Source of the DNA: Comamonadaceae bacterium
Lineage (GTDB): Bacteria > Pseudomonadota > Gammaproteobacteria > Burkholderiales > Burkholderiaceae_C
DNA length: 5,728 nucleotides
Assembly (NCBI GenBank): GCA_947475495.1
Contig: CANJNX010000072.1
Span: 1 to 5,728 of the forward strand
Direction of reading: 5' to 3'
Shown: positions 1 to 5,728 of the stretch, in pieces
Layout: each line of letters opens with the position of its first letter
Numbering within the stretch: position 1 is the stretch's first letter
Position numbers and translations under genes: made by a program
The notes under the pieces: model-generated
What the model was told of the DNA's origin: nothing
Seen by the model: the letters and a program-made list of their open reading frames with translations, nothing else
The model's database searches: none

Positions 1-1893
1 GGTGCGAACCACCCAGTCACCCCGCGAAGTCTCCATAGACCAGTGGCATTCTTGGCGGGCAGACAAGGGGTCGTTGGGCATGATGCGGTAGCTCTCCCGG
101 CCTCGGCCCCACGTCGTTAAGCCGTGTTCGGCAATGGTGCTGCGGCCAAAGTCATCTTCAATCGTTAAGCGCCGCTCTCCACTGGCTTGGTCAATCGTGA
201 CTTCCCGTTTATTCCAGGGCTTGTCGACCGTGATGAGCTTGACGGGCGCTGCGGCTTCTGGCGCTGCAAATGTGGGTGCCTTCTCTCCGCGTACTTTGAG
301 CCGCGTAGGGATGTCGATACAAGTCGCCCCGGTATGCACAGTGAGCACCACGGGGGTTGGGGCCGGCCAGATCAGCGGCCAATAGCTGGTGGAGATCGAA
401 ACCCGTAAGCGGTGGCCTTTGGGAACGCGGTAGGCCACATCGTCGAGTTGAATTTTGACGGTATAGGTCTTGCCGGGCTCGAGGGCTTGCGGGTGTTCGT
501 GGCTGCTATTGGAGTGCAGGTGCGTGAGGTTGGCAACGCCATAAGTGAGCCGTGACACCTCGCCATGGGGCCAGATGCTATTGAGTCGCACAGCGACATG
601 GGCCACGGGTTGGTCGACGGAAAATTGCAAGGTTAACGTAGGCGCACCAACGAGATCAAAGTCGTGTTGAAGTACTTCGCCATCAAAGGTCAGTGAGCCG
701 GAGTCATCTTGGCGCTGGTCGCCGGGAAATTCAGGGCCCATCCAAATAATGCAGTACTCGCCGCTGTCTGCGCCGGTGTGTTGGGGCGAGGTCAATGTCT
801 GCTTGCGCTTGGGTTCGCGCACTGCGTTCAGACCTTTGTCGGTCAAATGCAAACGCCGCGTTTGAAGGTTTGCACTCGGCCACGTCGGGTCGCTGACCCA
901 TCGGCCGCTGATGTGACTCACGCTGGCGCCCGGCGTTTGCACGTCCATGATGTACGTGCGAAACGCAGGGTCTTTTTCGACACCCGTGTCTTCGTCTTTG
1001 AGCCAGCGGTCCCACCAACGCAAAGACTCTTGCAAAAAGCCAATCCGAGGCTCGGGCACCGCAAAGTGGGGGTACTTGTGCGCCCAAGGACCAATGATGC
1101 CTTTCACTGGTGATTGAATGGTGCTGACCAAGCGGGGAACGGCGTTGGTATACGCGTCGTTCCAGCCGCCGACTGCGAGCACGGCGGCTTGAATGGCACC
1201 GATGTCTTCGCAGACCGAACCGCGTTTCCAATAGGCATCGCGGTGCGGGTGTTCAAGCCAATCGATGGCCAAGAGCGGCTCGTTATTCAAACGTTCTAGC
1301 CACATCTCACGCCACCGCTTGCCCACCAGGAGTGGATCTGGCGGACGCGATGAGTAGCCAAACATGGTGGCTGACCACCCTAAGTTTTCGCTCAGTAAGC
1401 AACCGCCTTTGAAGTGAATGTCATCGCTGTAGCGGTCATCGGTGGAGCACAGTGTGACCACGGCGTCGAGTCCCTTGGGTTGGCGGGCTGCGACTTGCAA
1501 GCCATTGAAGCCACCCCAAGAAATGCCCATCATTCCCACGCGCCCGGTGCTCCAGGGTTGCTGCACCAGCCAAGCAATCACATCGTCTGCATCTTGCAAT
1601 TCTTGTTCGCTGTACTCGTCCCACATCAGACCATCGGAGTCGCCGTTGCCGCGCATGTCGACCCGCACACAGGCATAACCGTGGCCGGCAAGGTAGGGGT
1701 GGGTTAAGGCATCACGCACGATGGTGCCATCGCGCTTGCGGTAGGGCAGGTATTCCAGAATGACCGGAACGGGTTTTTTGTCGGCGTCTTTAGGCATCCA
1801 TAGCCGAGCCGCTAGGCGCGTGCCGTCAGGCAAAGGAATAAACACATTGGGTGTTTCTATGACCTTACGGGGAAATGATTTCACGGTTTTCAT
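1..1893 (-). CDS. CocE/NonD-family serine hydrolase (X-Pro dipeptidyl-peptidase S15-like), C-terminus cut by window edge
   Basis: The frame is open for 631 codons from ATG at 1893-1891 to base 1, with no stop. AGGAG lies 7 nt upstream and supports this start. The family hydrolyses esters or amides (cocaine esterase, glutaryl-7-ACA acylase, X-Pro peptidases). The N-terminal alpha/beta-hydrolase domain spans about residues 15-300. The nucleophile motif GISWGG has Ser125, GGWNDAY supplies the acid Asp246, and GPWAHKYPH supplies His272. Tyr51 in YLPYRKRD matches the oxyanion-hole Tyr of CocE. From about residue 325 onward comes the PepX_C-type beta-sandwich (LHLTDKG, PLTFDG-like GSLTFDGE, then SISTSYWP). 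The visible end, NDPLSARQE followed by RGDWVVRT, resembles the closing part of about 670-residue members, so perhaps 40 residues are missing. No signal peptide is seen, so it is probably cytoplasmic. It is divergent from the HyuA-type gene. Family and triad are secure; the substrate cannot be read from sequence. Confidence 0.93.
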   Translation of the reverse strand, partial: MKTVKSFPRKVIETPNVFIPLPDGTRLAARLWMPKDADKKPVPVILEYLPYRKRDGTIVRDALTHPYLAGHGYACVRVDMRGNGDSDGLMWDEYSEQELQDADDVIAWLVQQPWSTGRVGMMGISWGGFNGLQVAARQPKGLDAVVTLCSTDDRYSDDIHFKGGCLLSENLGWSATMFGYSSRPPDPLLVGKRWREMWLERLNNEPLLAIDWLEHPHRDAYWKRGSVCEDIGAIQAAVLAVGGWNDAYTNAVPRLVSTIQSPVKGIIGPWAHKYPHFAVPEPRIGFLQESLRWWDRWLKDEDTGVEKDPAFRTYIMDVQTPGASVSHISGRWVSDPTWPSANLQTRRLHLTDKGLNAVREPKRKQTLTSPQHTGADSGEYCIIWMGPEFPGDQRQDDSGSLTFDGEVLQHDFDLVGAPTLTLQFSVDQPVAHVAVRLNSIWPHGEVSRLTYGVANLTHLHSNSSHEHPQALEPGKTYTVKIQLDDVAYRVPKGHRLRVSISTSYWPLIWPAPTPVVLTVHTGATCIDIPTRLKVRGEKAPTFAAPEAAAPVKLITVDKPWNKREVTIDQASGERRLTIEDDFGRSTIAEHGLTTWGRGRESYRIMPNDPLSARQECHWSMETSRGDWVVRT

Positions 1894-1948
1894 GGACAAT
1901 CTCCTACTCAGGGACTAACGCCTTCGGTTGGTCATTTTGCAATATTTT
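1894..1948. promoter_or_regulatory. Short divergent intergenic region between hydrolase and HyuA-type gene
   Basis: Only 55 bp separate the two divergent start codons. The minus-strand side has a strong AGGAG. The plus-strand side has no recognisable Shine-Dalgarno sequence before ATG 1949, just an AT-rich stretch (1933-1949, containing TATTTT directly before the ATG). I find no convincing -35/-10 pair in either direction, so the promoters probably extend into the opposing coding regions. Divergent transcription from so short a gap suggests shared control, but no operator-like palindrome is visible. Confidence 0.4.
1901..1905 (-). promoter_or_regulatory. Shine-Dalgarno site of the CocE-type hydrolase gene
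   Basis: Read on the minus strand this is AGGAG, 7 nt before the ATG at 1893-1891. It is a canonical site with canonical spacing, and it fixes the start codon of the hydrolase. Confidence 0.75.
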
Positions 1949-3967
1949 ATGAATCCACCTGCATTGACATCCGCACCCACCAGTTATCTCATTGGCGTTG
2001 ATACAGGAGGCACGTATACCGACGCTGCCATCATTGAAGCCCAAGGCCACCGCGTGGTGGCATCGGCCAAATCAATTACCACCAAAGGCGATTTAGCCAT
2101 CGGGGTGAGCGGCGCGATCACCGAAGCGATTGCCAAACTTCCCCAGGGTTTGCAGGCCAAAGACATTGCGCTCGTGTCAGTCTCCACCACCTTGGCGACC
2201 AACGCGGTGGTCGAAGGCCACGGCAGCGCTGTGGGTGTGGTGCTGATTGGCTTTGATGCGGCGATGGTCGAGCGCACCGGAATTGCCAAAGCGTTCCCAG
2301 GCATTCCAATTGAGGTCATTGCGGGAGGGCATGACCACAATGGCGACGCCCGCGTGGCCTTGGATGAAGAAGCTTTGCGTTTGGCCGTGGCACGGATGGC
2401 CGATCGCGTCGACGCGTTTGCCGTGGCCTCAGCGTTTGCGGTTCGCAACGCCGCCCATGAGCTGCAGGCCCGCGAGATGATTGTGGCTTTGTCTAATAAG
2501 CCGGTGACCTTGTCGACGGAGTTGTCGTCCTCCTTGGACGCCCCGCGGCGTGCGCTGACCGCTGCGCTCAATGCACGCTTGATTTCACGGGTATCGATGT
2601 TGATTGAGGCTGTCAGCCGCTCGATGGCAGATTTGGGAATCAAGTGCCCGCTCATGATCGTCAAAGGCGATGGCACTTTGGCCTTGGCCCAAAGCGTGGC
2701 AACGCGCCCGATTGAAACCGTGCTTTCGGGCCCTGCGGCGAGTTTGGTTGGGGCGCAATGGTTGTCGGGTTTGCAAAGCTTCATCATGTCCGATATGGGT
2801 GGAACCACAACGGATTTGGGTGTCTTGTGGGAGGGGCGTCCACGCGTGAACCTCGAAGGTGCTGAAGTGGGCGGTTGGCGCACCATGGTCCGAGCGATCG
2901 ATGTACGAACCATTGGTTTAGGGGGTGACAGCGAAGTGGCTTTAGGCGCTAACGCTTCCTTAAGCATCAACCCGCAGCGCATCGTTCCGGTCTCTTTATT
3001 GGGAGCGCGGTATCCGCAGGTGCTGGCGATGTTGGAAGCCGATTTGGCCGATGTCGATGGCGGCAGCTCCCTGCATGGGCGCTTTGTTCTTCTGCCGTTT
3101 GGTGCGCGCGTGGGCGGGAAAACGGGGGAGGTCAGTGAGCGCGAGGCGGAGGTTTTGCGTTTGGTCACGGAAGTCCCGCAGCCGATGCGCAAGCTGGCAA
3201 CGTCGATGAATGCGCAGCGGGCGCTCACGTCTTTGCAGCGCAAAGGCTTGGTCCAGATTTCTGGCTTTACCCCATCGGACGCTGCCCATGTTTTAAATTT
3301 GCAGGCCAACTGGTCCCAACCTGCCGCGTTCATGGCAGCGCAACTGGGCTGCCGTTTGCAGACCATGAAAATGCCAACGCTAGAACGCACCCAAGCCTAT
3401 GCGCACCAGGTGTGGAGTGAAACCGTGCGCCTTACCGGACGCGCGATCTTAGACACCGCCTTTGGTTTTACTTTGCCTGATGACAAGCTCGTTAACGCGG
3501 TGTGCAGGGGCGAGTCGACCGTGGGCTTAGCCCACATCAGCATGCGCCCGAGTGTGCCCGTGGTTGCTGTGGGCGGGCCGGTCAAGGTGTATTACGCAGA
3601 GGTAGGCAAGCGCTTGGGCTGTGAAATGGTTTTCCCCGAGTATTGTGATGTGGCCAATGCCGTGGGTGCGGCCACCGGGGTGGTTGCACAGTCGGTGCAA
3701 GTGCAAGTGCACGGCGATGGAAGCGGTGTATTTCGGGTGCACTCGACAGTGGGTACCCAACAATTTTCCAACCCTGCCCAAGCCTTGCAGGCCGCAACGG
3801 ACATGGCCCGCAAAGCGGCTGTGGCTGCCGTGGTGGCCATGGGTGCGGGTGATCCGCAGGTGCAAGTGACCATCACCAAATCTTTTTTCCCCAATGCAGT
3901 GGACGACCGCGGCTTGATGGAAGCAGTGGTTCTTGCAGAAGGTATTGGACGACCGAACGCTGCGTGA
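1949..3967 (+). CDS. hyuA: Hydantoinase/oxoprolinase family protein, HyuA-type ATP-dependent subunit
   Basis: The protein is 672 residues, the usual HyuA size (about 680-700). Known members activate a cyclic amide carbonyl with ATP so that a lactam, hydantoin or 5-oxoproline ring can be opened; HyuB normally completes the hydrolysis. ASKHA-fold motifs are clear: phosphate-1 GVDTGGTYTD (residues 16-25), STTLATNAVVEG (from 79), SGPAASLVGA (from 260), phosphate-2 SDMGGTTTDLG (from 281) and GLGGDS (323-328). A C-terminal VAVGGP (538-544) sits in the second half of the fold. Motif wording such as DTGGTYTDA, GFTPSDAAHV and the long LVSVSTTLATNAVVEG run matches a subfamily I recall as often encoded without an adjacent hyuB; none is visible here. 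ATG 1949 is chosen because the fold begins about 15 residues later. TTG 1928 is an alternative that adds seven residues; neither start has a good ribosome site. The product should be cytoplasmic. The symbol is family-level only. Confidence 0.9.
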   Translation: MNPPALTSAPTSYLIGVDTGGTYTDAAIIEAQGHRVVASAKSITTKGDLAIGVSGAITEAIAKLPQGLQAKDIALVSVSTTLATNAVVEGHGSAVGVVLIGFDAAMVERTGIAKAFPGIPIEVIAGGHDHNGDARVALDEEALRLAVARMADRVDAFAVASAFAVRNAAHELQAREMIVALSNKPVTLSTELSSSLDAPRRALTAALNARLISRVSMLIEAVSRSMADLGIKCPLMIVKGDGTLALAQSVATRPIETVLSGPAASLVGAQWLSGLQSFIMSDMGGTTTDLGVLWEGRPRVNLEGAEVGGWRTMVRAIDVRTIGLGGDSEVALGANASLSINPQRIVPVSLLGARYPQVLAMLEADLADVDGGSSLHGRFVLLPFGARVGGKTGEVSEREAEVLRLVTEVPQPMRKLATSMNAQRALTSLQRKGLVQISGFTPSDAAHVLNLQANWSQPAAFMAAQLGCRLQTMKMPTLERTQAYAHQVWSETVRLTGRAILDTAFGFTLPDDKLVNAVCRGESTVGLAHISMRPSVPVVAVGGPVKVYYAEVGKRLGCEMVFPEYCDVANAVGAATGVVAQSVQVQVHGDGSGVFRVHSTVGTQQFSNPAQALQAATDMARKAAVAAVVAMGAGDPQVQVTITKSFFPNAVDDRGLMEAVVLAEGIGRPNAA

Positions 3968-3979
3968 AACCCTATTTTC

Positions 3980-4006
3980 AACCCAAGGGTTAACCCGGCA
4001 TTTTTT
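3980..4006 (+). terminator. Possible weak terminator after the HyuA-type gene
   Basis: AACCC (3980-3984), GGGTT (3987-3991) and AACCC (3992-3996) can form alternative 5-bp stems; GGGTTAACCC itself is a perfect palindrome. A further AACCC at 3968-3972 could pair with GGGTT across a 14-nt loop. A run of six T follows at 4001-4006. The stems are short and the T-run is 4 nt away from the last arm, so an intrinsic terminator is possible but weakly supported. Confidence 0.3.
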
Positions 4007-4016
4007 GGAGGGCGTC

Positions 4017-4065
4017 TTGCCAAAATCGCCTAGAGGCCAAATAATCCATGGGTTTGCCAAAACCG
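4017..4065. repeat. Pair of 12-bp direct repeats (11/12 identical)
   Basis: TTGCCAAAATCG at 4017-4028 recurs as TTGCCAAAACCG at 4054-4065, starting 37 bp later, roughly 3.5 helical turns. Both copies lie in the intergenic region upstream of the RodZ-like gene, just before the perfect inverted repeat. They could be repeated binding sites for a regulator or chance similarity. A related GGCCAAAT occurs between them (4035-4042). Confidence 0.4.
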
Positions 4066-4084
4066 ATAGAATTAAACAGATATA

Positions 4085-4113
4085 ACTTTATTGTCATTAT
4101 TCGACAATAAAGT
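4085..4113. repeat. Perfect 11-bp inverted repeat with 7-nt spacer, candidate operator
   Basis: ACTTTATTGTC (4085-4095) and GACAATAAAGT (4103-4113) are exact reverse complements around ATTATTC. The centre lies about 42 bp upstream of the RodZ-like start codon. The arms are AT-rich and no T-run follows, so it does not look like an intrinsic terminator. The 29-bp symmetry with an inner TTGTC-N7-GACAA core is typical of an operator bound by a dimeric regulator. It overlaps a candidate promoter, so it may act as a repressor site. The sequence is directly visible; the role is inferred. Confidence 0.7.
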
Positions 4114-4118
4114 ATGAA
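4091..4118 (+). promoter_or_regulatory. Candidate sigma-70 promoter for the RodZ-like gene
   Basis: TTGTCA (4091-4096, 5/6 to the -35 consensus) and TATGAA (4113-4118, 4/6 to the -10 consensus) are spaced 16 bp apart. Transcription would begin near 4125, leaving a very short leader before ATG 4141. The elements lie almost entirely inside the inverted repeat 4085-4113, so a protein bound there would block the promoter. The surrounding 4068-4116 stretch is markedly AT-rich compared with the genes. Confidence 0.35.
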
Positions 4119-4140
4119 AGTCATCACATAGGCGGAAACA

Positions 4141-5076
4141 ATGCCAGCTTGGAGTGCGGAAGACAGTGCGCATCTGAAAGCTTCGCGTGAAAACGCGGGG
4201 ATCGATGCCTATAGCTTCGCCCGATCTGCCAGCATTTCATTGGCCCAACTCAAAGACTTAGAGAGCAGCGTCCCCGGCGAAGACCAAGTCTTTTATTCAG
4301 AGCAGATCAAACGCCATGTGGGCCAAAGCCTCTTGGCAAGGCTTGGTGTTGAGCCCTTGGTGAGAATTCAACCCCCAGCCCCAGAGCCCATCCCTGTCGA
4401 GGTCGCTGTCGCGCAGCCCATCGCGGTTCACCCCCACACCGCAGACGAAGCAGCGCCAGAGCTGGCAATCAATCCCAGCCACTGGGCAGACCGGGTGTTT
4501 GCAAACCTTCCATGGGCGTCAACAACGCAAGGGCGCGTGGGGTGGAGTGTGGGCTTCGCTATTGCCTTGGCTGCAAGTTGGATGTGGGCCAATGGTCAAT
4601 CCACAAAACCGATAGCGCCGCCTGTGCAAGCCATAGCGCAAGAGGCACCTGTTGCAGTGCTTGTCGTGCCAACTGTTCCCTCACCTGAACTCGCTGCGTC
4701 TGAGGCAAATGCAACGGTAGCCAATGTCCCCGCGATAGCCTTAGCCGCTCCAGCGCTGGTTGAGGAAACAACGCAGTGTGATTGGAAATTTAAAGAGAAA
4801 AGCCTCGTCGTGGTTCCGAGCGAACCCTTAAAAGCGGGAAATTACGTTCACCTTGCAGCGGATAAAAACACGACAGCCTGTGTTCTAGACAGCAAAAAAA
4901 AACTTACCCAGATCACGCTCAAGGCCGGTGAAAAATTAAGCGTCACGGGAGCGGCTCCCTTTTTGGTTTACAGCCCCGAGTTTTCAACGAGTCGGATTTA
5001 CTTTCAGGGCAAACGCATCTATATCCCCAACCCTGCAACAACGCATGTAACGTTGAACGAAGCCAAAGCAGGGTAA
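4141..5076 (+). CDS. RodZ-like membrane protein: N-terminal HTH, single membrane span, periplasmic beta domain
   Basis: The protein has 311 residues. ATG 4141 is preceded by AGGCGG (4130-4135) at 5-nt spacing. Residues 10-72 resemble the degenerate HTH_25/Cro-like helix-turn-helix of RodZ (LKASRENAGI, then FARSASISLAQLKDLE, then FYSEQIKRHV and ARLGVEP). Residues 73-112 are a Pro/Val/Ala linker. One membrane segment lies at about 134-149 (GWSVGFAIALAASWMW). A low-complexity Ala/Pro/Val periplasmic linker runs from about 153 to 209, followed by a beta-rich DUF4115-like domain (about 213-305) with LKAGEKLSVTGAAPF and IYFQGKRIYIP. Cys213 and Cys247 could form a disulfide in the periplasm. Canonical RodZ ties the cytoplasmic MreB filament to cell-wall synthesis; of the aromatic MreB-contacting positions only Phe51 seems kept, with Gln55 and His59 where I align Tyr residues. 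It may therefore be a RodZ paralogue or a membrane-bound regulator. A run of nine A lies at codons 252-254. The architecture is confident, the function is not. Confidence 0.8.
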   Translation: MPAWSAEDSAHLKASRENAGIDAYSFARSASISLAQLKDLESSVPGEDQVFYSEQIKRHVGQSLLARLGVEPLVRIQPPAPEPIPVEVAVAQPIAVHPHTADEAAPELAINPSHWADRVFANLPWASTTQGRVGWSVGFAIALAASWMWANGQSTKPIAPPVQAIAQEAPVAVLVVPTVPSPELAASEANATVANVPAIALAAPALVEETTQCDWKFKEKSLVVVPSEPLKAGNYVHLAADKNTTACVLDSKKKLTQITLKAGEKLSVTGAAPFLVYSPEFSTSRIYFQGKRIYIPNPATTHVTLNEAKAG

Positions 5077-5085
5077 GTACCCTGC
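5068..5085. terminator. Inverted repeat between convergent genes, likely bidirectional terminator
   Basis: GCAGGGTA (5068-5075) and TACCCTGC (5078-5085) are exact reverse complements, able to form a 7-bp stem with a 4-nt loop. The stem overlaps the TAA of the RodZ-like gene (5074-5076) and lies just beyond the stop of the convergent racemase gene (5101-5103). Downstream tracts are weak: AAATT on the plus strand and TTTGG on the minus strand. Position between convergent genes supports a terminator role, but the poor T-tracts limit confidence. Confidence 0.45.
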
Positions 5086-5100
5086 AAATTGAGCTTGCAC

Positions 5101-5728
5101 TTACTGCGGCAGTTCGCGTTTGCGTTGGGGCGGAGGCGCATAGCCACCTAGGCGTGAGGTGCGCAAACCCAAACGAACCATGCTTTCGCACAGGCCAATC
5201 GCACAGGCTAAACCATCCAACACGGGTAAAGAGAAACGCTGTGAAAGGGATTCTGCCAAGTCCGTCATTCCCGCGCATCCCAAAACAATGGCCTCGGCGC
5301 GGTCATCTCGGATAGCGAGCGCGATTTCATCTTCAATTTTTTTAAGTGCGGCAGGATTGGCTTCTTCAAGTTCTAGCACGGCGACTTCAGAGGAGCGCAC
5401 ACGCTGGCAATGCCGTTCCAATCCGTAGCGCAGTATGTTGTGCTCTAAAGCGGGAACAGAACGCGCCAAAGTCGTCACCACAGAAAACTTATTGGACACC
5501 ATCGAAGCCATCCGGTAGCCCGCCTCGCCGATGCCTAGCACTGGCTTATCAGTGAGGCAACGCAGTGCGTCAAGGCCCGTATCATCAAAGCAAGCGATGA
5601 CCACGGCGTCGAAGTCTTTCGCATCTCGTACGGCTTGAAGCAGTCCTGCCAAACTCATCGCTTCATCGTAATAGCCTTCAATGGAGACGGGCCCGATGGG
5701 AGAGCTGACGGCAATAATTTTTGTTCCA
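5101..5728 (-). CDS. hyuE: Hydantoin/allantoin racemase (Asp/Glu racemase superfamily), N-terminus cut by window edge
   Basis: The frame is open from the right edge (first full codon 5727-5725) to TAA at 5103-5101, giving 208 visible residues. Members are about 235-250 residues, so some 25-35 are missing; the family's opening motif (ILVINPNT type) lies outside. The visible start reads KIIAVSSPIGPVSIEGYYDEA, matching the P-SIEGYYDEA signature of hydantoin and allantoin racemases. An in-frame ATG at 5658 is internal, as this upstream homology shows. The two catalytic cysteines of cofactor-independent racemases are present: Cys in IACFDDTGLD (codon 5592-5590) and Cys in VLGCAGMTDL (codon 5277-5275). 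The end GGYAPPP is typical of the family. The enzyme interconverts enantiomers of 5-substituted hydantoins or allantoin in the cytoplasm. It is convergent with the RodZ-like gene and probably belongs to a minus-strand unit that starts beyond the window. The exact substrate is not decided by sequence. Confidence 0.9.
   Translation of the reverse strand, partial: GTKIIAVSSPIGPVSIEGYYDEAMSLAGLLQAVRDAKDFDAVVIACFDDTGLDALRCLTDKPVLGIGEAGYRMASMVSNKFSVVTTLARSVPALEHNILRYGLERHCQRVRSSEVAVLELEEANPAALKKIEDEIALAIRDDRAEAIVLGCAGMTDLAESLSQRFSLPVLDGLACAIGLCESMVRLGLRTSRLGGYAPPPQRKRELPQ

Noticed and set aside
709..1113. Plus-strand open frame of 134 codons, and similar ones at 134-385 and 1414-1707
   Set aside because: They lie opposite the CocE-type hydrolase, whose catalytic triad and family motifs run continuously on the minus strand. 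The plus-strand translations show no domain.
1928..1951. TTG at 1928 as the start of the HyuA-type gene
   Set aside because: It adds only seven residues outside the conserved fold and its nearest purine-rich stretch (AGGGA, 1910-1914) is 13 nt away, longer than usual. ATG 1949 was preferred, although it too lacks a ribosome site.
1984..3390. Long minus-strand open frame of 468 codons opposite the HyuA-type gene
   Set aside because: It is antisense to a gene with unmistakable ASKHA motifs. Its translation is rich in Ser, Thr, Ala, Arg and Pro without recognisable domains, as expected for a codon-position shadow in GC-rich DNA.
3691..3712. Short tandem GTGCAA repeats near the end of the HyuA-type gene
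   Set aside because: They encode an alternating VQVQV beta-strand inside a conserved domain and need no other explanation.
3527..4060. Minus-strand open frame of 177 codons reaching into the 3968-4140 intergenic region
   Set aside because: Most of it is antisense to the conserved C-terminal part of the HyuA-type protein, and its His/Arg-rich translation resembles nothing I know.
4048..4110. Possible 20-codon leader peptide (MGLPKPIELN...) ending inside the palindrome
   Set aside because: AGAGG lies 11 nt upstream, which is long, and no attenuator-type codon run or alternative hairpins are evident. The candidate promoter for the next gene lies downstream of its start.
4085..4113. Inverted repeat read as an intrinsic terminator or a mobile-element end
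   Set aside because: The arms are AT-rich with no following T-run. There is no transposase, second copy or target-site duplication in the window.
5656..5658. ATG at 5658 as the real start of the racemase
   Set aside because: Conserved family sequence (SSPIGPVSIEGYYDEA) continues in frame upstream of it to the window edge, so the gene starts beyond 5728.

Overview
This 5.7 kb window looks like chromosomal DNA from a Gram-negative proteobacterium. The moderately high GC, the protein style and a RodZ-type membrane protein all suggest Betaproteobacteria, probably Burkholderiales. That placement is inferred from sequence character only; there is no rRNA or other marker gene. The window holds four protein-coding genes, two of them cut by the window edges. 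I see no tRNA, rRNA, CRISPR array, transposase or integrase.

Layout. Positions 1-1893 (minus strand) are one uninterrupted reading frame for a CocE/NonD-family serine hydrolase, with its C-terminal end lost at the left edge. A 55-bp gap separates it from a divergent gene at 1949-3967 (plus), a HyuA-type member of the hydantoinase/5-oxoprolinase family with clear ASKHA ATP-binding motifs. A 173-bp intergenic region follows (3968-4140). It holds a possible terminator, a 12-bp near-perfect direct repeat and a perfect 11-bp inverted repeat. The next gene (4141-5076, plus) is a RodZ-like protein: cytoplasmic helix-turn-helix, one membrane span, periplasmic beta domain. A strong inverted repeat at its stop codon separates it from a convergent gene (5101-5728, minus), a hydantoin/allantoin racemase of the Asp/Glu racemase superfamily, whose N-terminus is lost at the right edge.

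How the genes may work together. The ATP-dependent HyuA-type protein and the HyuE-type racemase point to catabolism of a chiral cyclic amide (hydantoin, lactam, 5-oxoproline or ureide type). The CocE-type hydrolase could cut an ester or amide before or after ring opening. The obligate partner of classical HyuA enzymes, HyuB, is not in the window. The HyuA protein resembles a subfamily that I recall being encoded without an adjacent hyuB, so its real reaction is open. The RodZ-like gene has no obvious metabolic link and may be an unrelated insertion between two catabolic genes or a membrane-bound regulator. The perfect inverted repeat in front of it is the best candidate regulatory site in the window.
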